From: Bremia lactucae
Taxonomy: Eukaryota; Oomycota; Peronosporomycetes; Peronosporales; Peronosporaceae
DNA: 64,000 nt
Assembly: GCF_004359215.1 (NCBI RefSeq)
Contig: NC_090619.1
Span: 5,961,005 to 6,025,004 of the forward strand
Direction of reading: 5' to 3'
The translations under genes were made by a program, and so were the position numbers. The notes under the pieces are model-generated. The model saw only the letters and a list, made by a program, of their open reading frames with translations. It was not told where the DNA came from and ran no database searches. The first letter of the stretch is position 1. The number at the start of each line of letters is the position of its first letter. This document shows, piece after piece, positions 43,777 through 55,704 of this stretch.

Positions 43777-46083
43777 ATGCAATACGAATCCTCTCTTATC
43801 GGCCAGGTCCAGGACCACTTAGCGGCATCTATATCGACTCGGTACATTTCTGTACCTTATCCAGAGCCTAAGGCTCGGCCCCTTGCTGTCAACATTAAGA
43901 CATTCGAGGGTAAAGAGGGAGATAACCTCCTTTTAGATCAAGGAAATGGAGATGTCCATCGAATCTGCCATGCTCTAAACAGAACGACAAAAAGATGCCT
44001 ATGGCCATCTAAGCTCGGTGGTAGAGCCACGGAATGGGCACTCACGTGCAGCACGTCTATAAAGACGTGAGATTCGCTAAAACAGCACATGACTAGCATG
44101 TTTGCGGGCCTTTCGTACGCGATCACAACTCTTAGCGACTCGTCAGGGTAAACTAGCTAGGGGCTATGTCCAGAAGCTGAGAACTCTCGTTGCCGCTATG
44201 CATCAAGACCCGGTGCAAGAAGCAATTTTAGTGACGGTCTTTATGGTGGTCTCAATGAGGGCGTGGCCCGGACGGAATTATTCCGATCCCATCCCGTTAC
44301 TTTTGACGAGGCAGTTGCCATAGCGCTATGCACTGAATTCGTTTAGTTTGCTCATGTTAGCACGCCCGTTTACCGTGCTCTTCGAGAACATCGGGGTCAT
44401 CAAATAAATTGGAACCCATGGATCTAAGCCTCGTTGTGGAGGAAGAAGAAACATTTTGAGTTGTGGAACAGCATAGAAACATCCGCAGATGTTATATGTG
44501 GGGCAGCATAAACACTAACGCCCAGATTGTCCCTTACCCAACGCGCGCAAAGCCCGAAAGAGCAACAATCTCGACTTGCACCAGAAATCAGATACGGCGG
44601 GGAAAACGTCGATACCCAGTAGGGGCGCCGTGCCCTTACACACAAGCCCCAATCAGCTCTGTGAGTAAGGGCACGGAGCGTGAGTACAACTCTGGCTTGT
44701 TAGCCGCTTAGGAGACAGTAAAGGGCTTTGATAAGCCATGGTCAATTTTAATTGACTGAGGGCGTCTTGCAGTCATGCTCGACGTATTTTCCTTGAAGGC
44801 AATCAGCGATATGCTAAGTAGCTTAAAGCGCATGAAGGTGATATAATCAGTGTTCGCTTAGCGACCGGACTCGTGTCACTGTTCCTAAAGTTCGGTTGAA
44901 CTTAGGTATTAAGTTTTTGTACTTTGACAGTGTTGAACGCTGTCTCCTCCTTGATTTGGACTCGAGATATGATCTTATTCTTGGAATGGTCTGGCTCAAA
45001 CGCTATGAGCCATGGGTCGATTGGAGGCCTAAGACCTTAGGCGCAACGCGCAATGTTCCTATCAAAGCTTTGGAGAGTCATGAACCAACCTTTGCTAGGC
45101 ACAAAAGCGCTATTGGCTCGAATCATTGACCGAATCTATCAGTGTGCTAGACGTTGGAATGTATGAGTTAATGGCCTCCAATGTTAAAAACACTAATCTT
45201 GAGCCCAACGCAGGAAAAGGGTGGAACGGCACGCACTCTTTCAAGTGACACTCGTTGCAATAAAGAATCACTGAATGCTGAAAGCATTCTAGCCTAGAGC
45301 CGAGTCATCAAGGGTGTAATATCCATTGAGTGTTGTCGGCTGAGGTGTCACCATACCGAGTGTCAGTCGTGACACTTTTAACAAGTTACCAGGGCTTTCG
45401 GGTCAAACCCTCCTAATATACGTATCGTGTATTTGGAGGGTTTGACCCGAATGGCCACGTTAAACGATCACTAGACAAGGAAATTGAGTTACCTAACTCC
45501 TCGTCGAATGTCAGATTGTACATTAGCTCTGGTCTATAGCCAATAAAGGTAAAAAAATGGGAACATGGATGTCGCAGCCTTTAAGAGGCGTATTGTCGCA
45601 ACGCTGAGACGTGAAGTGTTTATAACGTCCCAAAACAGATACGAGTGAGCAGTTGCATACGCTTGTAAATGGTGTGACCGGTAACATCGAGGGAGAAGTT
45701 AGCCTTGGCGCAACCCCTTCGTTTCATGCTCTTTTAGAGCGAGACGAAATGTCTGTTGATGAGTTCGGACGAGCCTTAAAGGCTGGTGACGTATCTGAGA
45801 TGGTATTTATTCGACCGAATATTGAGGTAAACTCTTTACGCCGTCCTGAAGGACACAAAAGCTGCACTTAGTATGCGGAGTGGATCATCGATCGTTAAAG
45901 ATCCCACGGAACCATTCTATCACTTAGTTAAGGAATTCCAAGATGGGGTGTGTTACACGATAGTGGCCTTTATCAAGGAACAGTGTGCCTTCATTGGCGA
46001 TTTCTTCCGTGTATAAGCACGAGGCCGGAATGGTACGCGATAGTAAAATTTACCCATTCGACAACGACATTTTGTGTCAAAAA
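43777..46083 (+). pseudogene. Gypsy gag, protease and pre-RT remnant, cut by gap 2
   Basis: 43777-44070 is gag (K-T-F-E-G-K-E-G-D-N-L-L-L; S-K-L-G-G-R-A-T-E-W-A-L). 44150-44290 is the end of the gag core. 44896-45129 is the protease C-terminal region (L-D-S-R-Y-D-L-I-L-G-M-V-W-L). 45653-45960 is the pre-RT linker (L-V-K-E-F-Q-D). Many stops. No LTR is visible at its left, so the 5' end is lost. Confidence 0.8.
45397..45451. repeat. Perfect 17-bp inverted repeat
   Basis: Arms 45397-45413 and 45435-45451 (TTCGGGTCAAACCCTCC and its complement) with a 21-nt loop, inside the Gypsy remnant. Confidence 0.9.
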
Positions 46084-46183
46084 NNNNNNNNNNNNNNNNN
46101 NNNNNNNNNNNNNNNNNNNNNNNNNNNNNNNNNNNNNNNNNNNNNNNNNNNNNNNNNNNNNNNNNNNNNNNNNNNNNNNNNNN
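46084..46183. other. Assembly gap 2 (100 N)
   Basis: The right edge begins a 1,050-bp block that recurs at 60214-61263. Confidence 0.99.
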
Positions 46184-46189
46184 GCTTGA

Positions 46190-47700
46190 TGCAATTGCCC
46201 ATCTTGGCGATTGCAGGTCAAGACAGACCATTCCATGTGGTCTGTGACGCCAGCAATTTCGCAATCGGCTGCGCGTTAAGGCAACACGATACAGACGGCG
46301 CGGAGCGCGTCGTCTGTTACCAATCGCGTCAGCTGCAACCAGCTGAACGCAATACCCAGAGCATGACAAGAAACTTCTTGCCGTGAAATATACACTGGCT
46401 AAATTTAGGGTCTATCTCCCTCGGAGATAGACCGTTAATCGTAAATACGGACCATGCGTCATTACGCACGGCCGTAAAATGCCCACACCTCTCGCAAAGA
46501 ATGGCGAGGTGGCTATCCTTCTTCGCAGAGTATTGTTTCTCCGTGGAATATAGACCAGGACGACTTAATGTCGTCGCTGATGCGTTATCACGCCGAGCCG
46601 ATTTCGAGCCGGCTGCGCACTCCAACAGTGGAAAAAATCTCACTGTTGCAACACTCATTACGAATGTTCCGTCATCAACTTTGTTTGATAACATAAAGAA
46701 GGCCTCCGCAGAAAAAAAGGACCTTCTACGATTAATAGACCATCTGATGAATCCATCCGATAAATCTCTTAAAAATTTACCGGCTTTATATCGATCGTCA
46801 TCCGATCAATACACAACACGCAACAGCTTATTGTATTACACATCCGTTGTCCTCGACACCCCACGTGTTGTCGTACCAACTCACAATAAATTGCGCTTGC
46901 GCATCATATATGATGTCGCGATGCACCAACAAGTGGGCATCATGACATGTGAAATTTATCTCACAGTAAGGCACGACTTTTACTGGCCCGCCAGTTTAAG
47001 TTCGTGCGCAAGTACATTTGTCCTTGCGAGGTATGTTAACGGGTGAAGTCAAGCCCTTCATTCCGTGCACCTCTCCAACTTCTTCCATTTCCGGCAAAAT
47101 GTGAACAGTCCGTATCGATCGACTTCGTCTTCGGACTTCCCAAAGACGATCACCAAAACAATGGAATTCTTGTTTTTGTAGACGGATTCAGCAAGATAGT
47201 ACATCTTGTTGCAGTACCGAGTCGATTACGGCTCCAGGCTGTGCCCGTGTCTCTATCGACACGGTATTCAACCTCCACGGCTTACCCCGTGAACTGGTCT
47301 CGGATAGAGACCCACGGTTCACGGCTGAGTTTTGTTAACCGTGTTTTGATCTCTCGGAACACGGCTGACTATGTCAACTTCTGATCATCCAGAGACATAT
47401 GGTCAGACGGAACACGTAATTCGCGTCCTCGAAGAGATACTTCGAGGTTGCGTCCAATCGTATCCAAATTGTAGCGACTTTTTACCGATGGTCGAAATTG
47501 CCATCCACACATACCCACCCAATTAGAGATATCGTCTAGATTAAGGAGCAAAATCCGTTCTAGCTCATGCTCATCGCGCGTCAAAATTACCAACGACGCG
47601 AATGATGTCGATGTCGAAGCAATCAACATCGAAGAAGAGAAAGATTTCATGGCAGTGCGCACATAGCGTACTGAATAAGACAACACAAATAAGTCAGCAG
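46190..47700 (+). pseudogene. Gypsy RNase H and integrase
   Basis: 46190-46390: H-V-V-C-D-A-S-N-F-A-I-G-C-A-L-R. 46501-47046: the end of RNase H (V-E-Y-R-P-G-R-L-N-V-V-A-D-A-L-S-R) and the integrase zinc region (H-N-K; V-R-H-D-F-Y-W-P). 47043-47384: the catalytic core start (S-I-D-F-V-F-G-L-P). Frame breaks lie near 46386, 47040 and 47240. Confidence 0.85.
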
Positions 47701-48560
47701 AGGACTTCTGCTGGCTCGAGAATCAGTAGTCCGTTTCGTACAGGAATTCTTTGCTAGCGCAGTGGACCGGTAGAAACGGAAAGCACACAAACATGGAAAG
47801 AGCAAGTTCTTTCATTTAAAATTAATGAGTTAGTACTACTGTCTACGGTAACTTACCCAAGCATGTAGTCACTAATGTGGGTAGTAGTAAACTACTACCC
47901 AAGTTCATTGGGCTCGCAGAGGCAATGCGTACACAATAGAATTGCCACGTAGGATGCGAACGCATCCTACGTTTTAAGTTGGTCGGCTCCGCCCGAACCA
48001 TCAGTTCGCAGTTTCTTCCGCGGACGGATCTGACCACCCCTTTCAAGAATCCCCAAATGATTATTCTGATCACAAACCAGAGTCTCATGTTGAGTCTGGA
48101 GATTCTCATGCCGACTCCAAAGTTTCTCGACATCGCGACGAGCTGACGACAGCTCGTCAAGAAGAGTGTGATACTTCCGTTCGTACTCCAATATTGAGTA
48201 CGCACTTTTCGAACGGTCTTCCAACTGTTCGATACGGTGAGTCTGCACCGTCTGTACCAACTATTGATGCTTACCGAACTCACGACCAAGACCCTCCTCC
48301 AATACATGGAGGTAGTGGTCAAGTTTGTCGATCTTCGACTCTTGATCCGACACACGGTCCAAATCTAATTTTCCCTCCTCCACCACAACCATCGGTGGAT
48401 TCCCACGGTGATCAACGTTTTCTTGTGGAACGTATTGTAAATAATCGTGATGTGAAGGGGCAGTGAACGAGACAACTTGTTCGCTGGCGCGGTTATCTAC
48501 CTTCGCATGGCAGCTGGGAACGAGGCTCGCACGGACGAAGACCTCAAAGTCAACAACCAG
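47701..48560 (+). pseudogene. Integrase C-terminus and chromodomain (family A)
   Basis: 48395-48545 encodes R-F-L-V-E-R-I-V-N-N-R-D-V-K-G, a stop, then L-V-R-W-R-G-Y-L-P-S-H-G-S-W-E-P-R, a chromodomain with one in-frame stop (TGA for the residue before T-R-Q-L). Confidence 0.75.
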
Positions 48561-49005
48561 CTGTGAAAGAGGCTCCTAGCTGGTTGTCGATTTTGTGGGC
48601 TTCATTTGTCAGTATGACGAGACCTATCCGATGGATCAGAAGGTCCATTAGAAAACACGCGCCCCTGGCGCTTGTAAATCGATTGAAAAACGTCAATTGC
48701 ATCGCGCATCTCGATAGAGATGCAAGCGCTTCCCCAGGGCGAAGAAAAGGAATAAACTTCTTCTTTAATTCGTTTCGTGTTGTTAACCACACGGACAGGG
48801 ATCACCTCACGTGATGCATGGCAGTCCTACCTCACGAAGCTACCGATGCAGCTTAAATTTTGCACCGGTTGGAGTTCGCTTTTCAAACTTAAGAGGAATC
48901 GTGTTGCGTCTTTGAAGCCAGGCTTCGCGTACAATGTATTTATCATGTCGAATAAACGGGATCCAGGCTTGCATCAACGAGCTTTTATCTCGCTTGTTGT
49001 TGCCA

Positions 49006-49682
49006 CTATACCGTCGATGCTTCTAAAAAATCGAGATAAAAATCTTTTTCAGCGCGAAAGTTCTTCGCGCTGGGATCAAGGCCATGTAGCTCTGTTGCAA
49101 TAAATAACAGATATTTATTGTGATGAGTTGTCTCTCCAGACAATCTACTGACTAGCCGTTCGGGCAAAAGCCACGGCTTCTGCTCAGGTGCAAGACGAAA
49201 CATCTTATTGTCTGCACCCCCTGAGTGGTACCCCCTGAAGCAGGGGTACGACAAAATCTTTAATTACGATGGCTTACGCCATCGTCATCACCACGCACAG
49301 TTATATGTGAGCGAGACGGCACGATAGACGGTGCTGGCGATGAGGAACCATCCTCATCGTCGAAACCGAACATGCTATAGCGAATGCTATAAGCACGTCT
49401 ACCCGATTGAGCCCCCTCACTCGAAGGCTCATAGCCAGCTTCTGACGGTTCAGGCAACTGTTCCGCTCTTCCCGAGTCGGCCATCCCGTCCGACTCACAT
49501 TCATAGTCGACCGCCAAAGAGGTCACACTCACGTGGTGACTGACCACATGCACCCGCAACAGTTGGTGTTGCGGGAGAAGATGATACCACGGCAGACGCC
49601 CTGTCTGCCGCAGTGACAATATTGCGTCGCCCGCGGCTGCATGTACTGCAGCCGAAGGCGCCGCACTATTCGCACATCGCAT
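49006..49682 (-). pseudogene. Antisense ORF of family A Gypsy, copy 3
   Basis: The first frame 49682-49260 (140 residues) starts M-R-C-A-N-S and holds P-S-A-A-V-H-A-A-A-G-D-A, V-D-Y-E-C-E-S-D-G-M-A-D-S-G-R and F-D-D-E-D-G-S-S-S-P. It has a compensated frameshift between the first two blocks. After a stop at 49260, a second frame (49254-49006) matches copy 1 at 5275-5081 (S-G-E-T-T-x-H-N-K-Y; L-H-G-L-D-P-S-A-K). Whether the two were once one protein is unclear. Confidence 0.4.
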
Positions 49683-49814
49683 GGACTCTTAACAATGCGA
49701 TAGAACTAAAAAATGATGGTTCCAACCAATCAACATCGTTTTCAATTAAGCGGTCTTATAGTGACCACTCTATTAAACGACAGTCAGAGTGATTGTCGTT
49801 TAAGGGAGAAGTGA

Positions 49815-50305
49815 TGTACTGGGGTGTCTCGCTTCATAAAAATTAACACTTAATGGTTGTTAATTAATATATTATCTAAAAGGTAGATAACATCTGGAGA
49901 ATATCAATTTACATAATAATATTCGGAAAGCTTATTCATTGGTAGATATAAGCCATTATATCTACTTGCTCCGCGGTCCAGTCTGCACTGGACGCGCGCA
50001 AAAAGAGAGACAGATAAGACTTCATTACATGTTCTGTAGTAAAGTCTTATCTGTCTCTTTTTTAGTATATACTTAAGTTAGTAGTAAATAGATAGAAACA
50101 GAAGAACTTGTTTATATTGAATACAGTTTACATCTAACCCTCTTTAAAGCAAGTGTTTCAAAGAGAGCTATCCTCTGCACGTACTAGTGTTAGTGAAGTA
50201 ACGTGAGGCACTACTCGCACTGAAGCAGTGCGAAGTGGGCTAGTACTGAAGCAGTGCGAAGTGGGCTAGTACTGAAGCAGTACAAGTCGGCAGTGCCCCG
50301 TTACA
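49815..50305 (+). repeat. Family A LTR shared by two elements
   Basis: Preceded by the family A 3' region and followed by a primer-binding site and gag start, so it serves as 3' LTR to the left and 5' LTR to the right. 491 bp, with an internal tandem unit (GTGCGAAGTGGGCTAGTACT twice near 50225-50275). Confidence 0.85.
50001..50063. repeat. 22-bp inverted repeat in the LTR
   Basis: Arms 50001-50022 and 50042-50063 pair at 21 of 22 positions. Other family A LTRs have only the first arm. Confidence 0.85.
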
Positions 50306-50355
50306 CCTAGTAGCACTTTGTAATCCGTCCAAGAACCACATTTCCCACATCTAAC

Positions 50356-51600
50356 ATGGACATATTAGATGATAGTGGGAATACGCATCACGTTTTCCCT
50401 GAAAGCTACTCTTTTCTAAGTGATATAAAAAGGCGTGCGGTTGAACAAATGAGTTCGACCGTAGGAAATGATGCAATCCTGGTATTGCTGTCCAATCTCT
50501 TTATTAGTGAGAACAAAAATGTTCTCACAATAAAGAGATTTATATCTCCGAAGAGCAAGCCGCTCGCGACTGAAAGCAAATTAGAGCCGAGTCACCAGGT
50601 GATTCCCTGTTGGCTAGAGAAGCAATGGTCCGTTTCGTACAGGATTCCATCGCTGATGCGGTGGGCCGACAGAAACGGAACTCGGACAAAATGGGATGGC
50701 AAAGATTCTTTCATTTAATGTTAACGACCTAGTCCTACTTTGTACGGCAAACCTACTAGAAGATGTAGTGACGAATGTAGGCAGTAATAAATTACTGCCC
50801 AGGTATATCAGCCCGTTTCGTGTACTAAATCGCCAAGGCAATGCGTACACGATCGAGCTGCCTCGTAGTATGCGTACGCATCCTACATTTATGTTGGGCG
50901 TCTCCGCTGGTACATCAGTACGAGGCTTCTTCCGATTCCGGAATTTCACCGTAACAGTCTAAGGCATCCGTCAAAGCCTGTAGGTTATGAGCAAATTCCT
51001 GATGGTTACGAGCCAAAGCCTGATGGTTACGAGCCAAAGCCTTATTGTCTGAAACAAAGTGTGAATCTCTTGAACCAGACGATAAACTCTTTCCTCCAAG
51101 GAAGAGAAATATTCTGACGAGCTGTCACCAGCTCGTTTTGAAGGGACTGATGTGTCCTTTCGTCCGCCAGTTGATCAGTCGCAATCTGCACACAATTTCT
51201 CATCTGGTCACGAGAAACATTGTCAACCATCACCGCTAACAAGCGGCGACGGGATTGCTCGTGACATATATCCTCCCTCAAATAATAAAGGGTGTGATCC
51301 AAATTTCGATGTAGATTCGGGTTCGTCAGACGAGGTGAACTCGATATTCCCTCTCCTTCCACATCTATTGACGAATGCGGGTGGTAAGAAGCGTTTTCTT
51401 GTTGAACGCCCGTCGAACCACCGTGAGGTAAAGGGTACTCGTACGAATTATTTCGTTCGTTGGCGAGGGTATCTACCCTCGTATGATAGTTGGGAACCTC
51501 GTTTCCAGCTGATGATGGACGTACGAAGATACCCATCCCCCTCGACGGCGTGTCCGTCAGAGAACGAGCGCTTTTCGCGCTCGTTAAGGGATGTATGTTG
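50356..51600 (+). pseudogene. gag start fused to integrase C-terminus and chromodomain
   Basis: 50356-50600 encodes the gag N-terminus (M-D-I-L-D-D-S-G-N; A-V-E-Q-M-S-S-T-V-G). 50696-50962 is the integrase C-terminal box (L-S-F-N-V-N-D-L-V-L-L; K-L-L-P-R-Y-I-S-P-F-R-V-L). 51380-51500 is an intact-looking chromodomain (F-V-R-W-R-G-Y-L-P-S-Y-D-S-W-E-P-R). It is not autonomous. Confidence 0.8.
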
Positions 51601-52728
51601 TCAACCCCTTCGCGCATCTCACAAGGATAAACGTCCTTTAAAGAGGATCTTTGTGGGACTATGCTTCCTTAAGGCCATGACGTGCGCCCTTATAAAAGCA
51701 TGGGCATGATTCTTCACACGAGAGGCAAGGCATCCTTGCCTGTCTAGACATTCGGTGCAGTTTGTAGCGTACACTGGCCACGGTCCTTTTTTGAAACGTT
51801 ACGGAAAGCATCCAGTTTGTCGAGCCATATCTCGCGGCCTGTGCTGTGCACATTCTATTCAAATGCTTCTTAGGCTTGGAACAAAAGGTGTGCCATCCTT
51901 CGCCCGCTAACAGGTGTACCACTGATGTCGGAAAAAGGCATCGATGAAGAAATTCCGTTTCATCCTCACCAGGCTTGTGAAGCCTGGATGAGTCGAACAA
52001 CCAAGGTTCTTTTCGGGAGCGATCCGCAACGTATTGAGGTCCCTCTCCTGTTGGCCCATGTAAATGTTAACGCTTACATGGCTCTCGAAGCGATCCTTTG
52101 AATCACATCTTTTCTAGTGATGCATACTAGCACCAGGAGCAGCACACTTTTCTTTACGATCACTTCGTTCCTGGTGACGTATACTAACATCACCAGAGTG
52201 GTCGTCGCCCATGGAGTCATCATCAGATGACTCCCCACCAAGAGGTCCAACGAGTCGAACAACCTCGTCATCACCTCTTTGGTTGTCAAGTTAAAACGGA
52301 AAAGTTTAATGGACTCGACCCCGGGTGATCCGGTGGCCTTCCCAGTCGACACTGAGTCGGGCGATGACGGTGACTTGGACCAGTCACCTAACAATTGGAG
52401 TAGCAGGTGATTTGTCACCGTCACCTGCAATGGCATCAACGGATGACATATTTCAGTCACCTCCGATGAAATTAGGAGGTGACTTATAAGCATTTGCGTT
52501 ACCGAAAGCTGCTCAGATCAATGCAGCTGTCGGGCTTTGCGGCCTCACAGGCCACCCGCACAGACTTGTTGATAGCCATGCGTAAATGAATTGGTTTCTG
52601 AACAAAAGTCAATGCGACAAAATCGAAATTTTATAAGATTAATTATGCAAAATTACAGGGAAAGACATCATAGTATTTCCCTGTCACTCCACAGCAGTCA
52701 TTATTGTGACTGTTGGTTAGGGGGCTGA

Positions 52729-53171
52729 TGTATTAGGGTGACCCGTTACGTAAATATTATTTCCTGTGGCATAAAATAAATAGAGAAGTACAAAACTATT
52801 ACTTATACTAATGTTGACTTAATGGTTCCAATATTACCGAATTTGGTAATATTGACGGATTAAGACATTAGATCTATTGATAATTTAATGATTGTGCTGA
52901 GCGCAAGTAGGCGCCATACGTAATCTGTTGTTAATATAATAAGTCAGTAGTAGATAGAAGATCGATACGTAGGAACTCAATGTATTACTACAGTTTAACC
53001 TTTTCCTATTAAAAGCTTAGAACTAAACTTTGGTATCTAAAACAACTTAGCTTCCTGTAATCTTTCTCTGCTCGTCGTGTACGTGAGGTAAACGATCCAC
53101 TCCGCCTTCACTGTAATCACTTTAGGTTGTCTAGTACTGCTAACAGTACTAGCAAAGGATGACCCGTTACA
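52729..53171 (+). repeat. Family D LTR (TG type)
   Basis: TGTATTAGGGTGACCCGTTACG to GGATGACCCGTTACA, 443 bp, after a G-rich polypurine tract. Confidence 0.85.
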
Positions 53172-54073
53172 CAACTGCACCAGCGTCATTGTGCTCATCG
53201 CGGGATCGACACGTCACGATTAAAAGTAATGAGACTTGTTCTATACTGGTGCTAGGCAGACGCGACGCGCTCTCGTAATAAATATCTAGATGGGTTTTTG
53301 AGGTCAAATTGCCGACTCAATAGGATCTTAGCGGTGACTCTTGAACATCAACCCTAATTAGCTTATCGTCTTTGTTTGCTTATTGATTGTAAGCTCACCA
53401 AGCTTCCCTTACGTCTGGCTAGGACTCCCACAACAATGCAAAAGGTGTAATTACTTGTGATATTTTTACTCTCCTAACGCATTCACTTGCGAGACCATTG
53501 TCCATTCGATTGGGATCTTTCTGGCTACGAATCGCCTTATCAGCCATCGCCGAGATCCAATTCACTTTCACAAGAAGTCTTTGGAATACCAGACATCGTA
53601 GTGAACAACTGACAACACCTCGATCGACATTAACATCCGTGGTGTGGCAGTTAGCATGATACGATCCTTAAGGCAAGTGAAAGGGTTCGCCTTTACTTTA
53701 AGAGAGCTGGTAAAGACACTCCCCTTTCAGTATTGCCCCCCTTCGCTTGTTGTTGACATTAAATGAAATCTTCAGATTAATGACATTTAAAAAAATTACT
53801 GTATGAGTCGTTCCACTGCATCGAGGAGAACACATGGAAAACAGGTAGAGAATCGAAGATTTCCGGTTAGGCACGATCCATTATACCTGTTCCTAACTCG
53901 TTTATAGTAATTTGGACACGTGCTAGTCTCTAATTAGGTCATTATATTAATTTACAATAGTGACATAGGTTATTTTCCTATATAAAACTCAAATTTAAAT
54001 TTACCCTAGATTAGGGTCTCAGTGTACGCGTCCTCTAAACCCTCGATTGCTCAGGGCTCGCGATTGTCTTGAC
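53172..54073. other. No recognised gene between two inverted LTRs
   Basis: About 900 bp with no long frame. Confidence 0.6.
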
Positions 54074-54566
54074 TGTAACGGGGCACCGTTTGCTAGTACT
54101 GGTAACAGTACTGATCAACCTACACTGGTTACAGTGTAGGTGGGGTGCCTTGACTACTTCACGTACACGACGTGCAAAGAAAAGGTTCTAAGTAGTCTTA
54201 GCTACCAGAGATTAATTCGAAGGCTTCGAATTAGTGAAAAAGTAAAAAAAATGTACTAATATATTAATTTCCTAAAAAATGTCTTCTAACGTCTGGCTTT
54301 AACATATTATTGACTAACTAATCAACGCACCTCAGTGCGCGACGCCCTAATCGTGTCTTGTTACGATCGGCGTTTTTTTAAACTTATATCAACTAATCAA
54401 TTGTTGTTGCGTCAATATTACAAAATTTGGAAATATGGATCTATTAAGTCAAAATTAATTGATAACAATAAATTTGAGCTTCTTTATTTATTTCTACTTA
54501 TAGGAAATGATTTTTGTTATTCCTTTTATAGGAAATAGTATTTATGTAACGGGACAACTTGCTACA
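54074..54566 (-). repeat. Family D LTR (minus orientation)
   Basis: On the minus strand TGTAGCAAGTTGTCCCGTTACA to GGTGCCCCGTTACA. Flanks TTGAC and TCACC do not match, so no target duplication is seen. Confidence 0.8.
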
Positions 54567-55240
54567 TCACCCATGTTGCTTTTTATGCAAGCCCACTTGC
54601 TTCCACCCACCCGACTTATTTGAGTGGTCGCACTTCGACGCGTGTGTGCTTGTGCACAATAACGCAGTTATTCAAAAAAACAGCAGAGGTAGGCCGTTTC
54701 TTATTCTTGACTCCAGAACTACTGCAGTCGCAAACAAGTCACTGCCGTCCTCAATGGCGGAGACTGCCGCGAAGGTTGGAGCCTCAACACTTGTCAAGGC
54801 TTTACACAAATAAGCATGGTTTCCGGCAATTAGCCGGAAACACCACAACTGAGAATGCCTCCGCAATTTCGTCTTGACGGCCTCGAACACCTCGTTCAAA
54901 GGCCCGTAATCTATAATAGGAACTGATTTAAAGGTCACTATAATACATTAGCGAAAAGCTATCTCGATCTTACACTCGGAATGCATCATAACTTTCCGCC
55001 TTGATTCTATTCGATCATGTGAGTCTGCAGAAAATATAATTAGAAGAAAACCTCCTTCTCTACCTCACTGCACGCAAGAGAAGCAGGTTTAACCGCATCC
55101 TCGCTGTGCTAGGGTGTGTGCACCAGGAAATCACCTGCTGACTCGTTTTTTTTTGTTCTCAATGCGACCGGCTCGCACGGCGAAGATATTAATATCTCGG
55201 CATTGTCAGAACATGCATCCATCTCCAATATCCCTAGCTT
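54567..55240. other. No recognised gene; includes an E LTR scrap
   Basis: A short plus frame (54559-54813) is unfamiliar. 55061-55121 matches the middle of a family E LTR (CACGCAAGAGAAGCAGG block). Confidence 0.5.
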
Positions 55241-55450
55241 CCCAAATCAAACATCGAACGGGTTCTAGATGCCAAGGGTGATGGGAACTGTGGATACCAA
55301 ATCTTCGCCATAATCCTTGGGAGATCAGAAGATCCAGGTGATGTATTTTACTTACACTCTCGTTTATTGGAAAGAGCAGCTAAAATGAATAGAAAAATCG
55401 GTGGAGGTTCATATCTACCCCCATTAACCAACAGTAAAAAAAGTGACTGA
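55241..55450 (+). pseudogene. OTU-like cysteine protease fragment
   Basis: One frame reads [20 protein letters not shown], the OTU catalytic start (D-x-x-x-C), then about 45 more residues to a stop. An in-frame stop (TAG) lies upstream, near 55235. It may come from a transposon (OTU domains occur in some MULEs and other elements) or from a host gene. Confidence 0.55.
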
Positions 55451-55554
55451 TGTTGGTGACAGAGTAATAATATATGTGTTTCCCTGTAATTTTTGCATTA
55501 TAGGTTTTTTTATTCAAAATTCCAATTTATTGCATTATTGATTTTGTTTAGAAT

Positions 55555-55703
55555 CAATTTGTTTGCACATGGTATCGAAAACCGTGGGCGTCGCCTGTAA
55601 GGCAGCAAAGCTGACAGCTTCACAGCTCAGTGCAGCTGTTAGCGGTTAAAATGTTTCAGTAGACGCTGATGCGGCTACTGCGGGGAAAAGTCACCTGCTA
55701 CTC
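55555..55703 (-). repeat. Family D Gypsy 3' region fragment
   Basis: Reverse complement resembles 12340-12480 (GGTGACTTTTCCCC; GCAGTAGCCGCATCAGCG). It ends at an undetermined base (n at 55704). Confidence 0.65.
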
Positions 55704-55704
55704 N

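Larger units (their letters stand above)
46184..50305 (+). mobile_element. Family A chromodomain Gypsy, 3' half with LTR
   Basis: RNase H, integrase, chromodomain, 3' region with antisense ORF, and LTR 49815-50305. The 5' half is missing behind gap 2. The first 1,050 bp equal the end of the same contig. Confidence 0.85.
50306..53171 (+). mobile_element. Chimeric, internally deleted Gypsy (A-type 5' end, D-type 3' end)
   Basis: LTR A (49815-50305), gag start at 50356, then a jump near 50600 to the integrase C-terminus, chromodomain and a family D 3' region, ending in a family D LTR (52729-53171). RT and most of integrase are missing. Confidence 0.7.

Noticed and set aside
54074..54566. Solo LTR with target duplication
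   Set aside because: Flanks TTGAC and TCACC differ, so a clean solo insertion is not supported.
54559..54813. 84-residue frame right of a family D LTR
   Set aside because: Overlapped by other open frames, starts inside the LTR and resembles nothing known.
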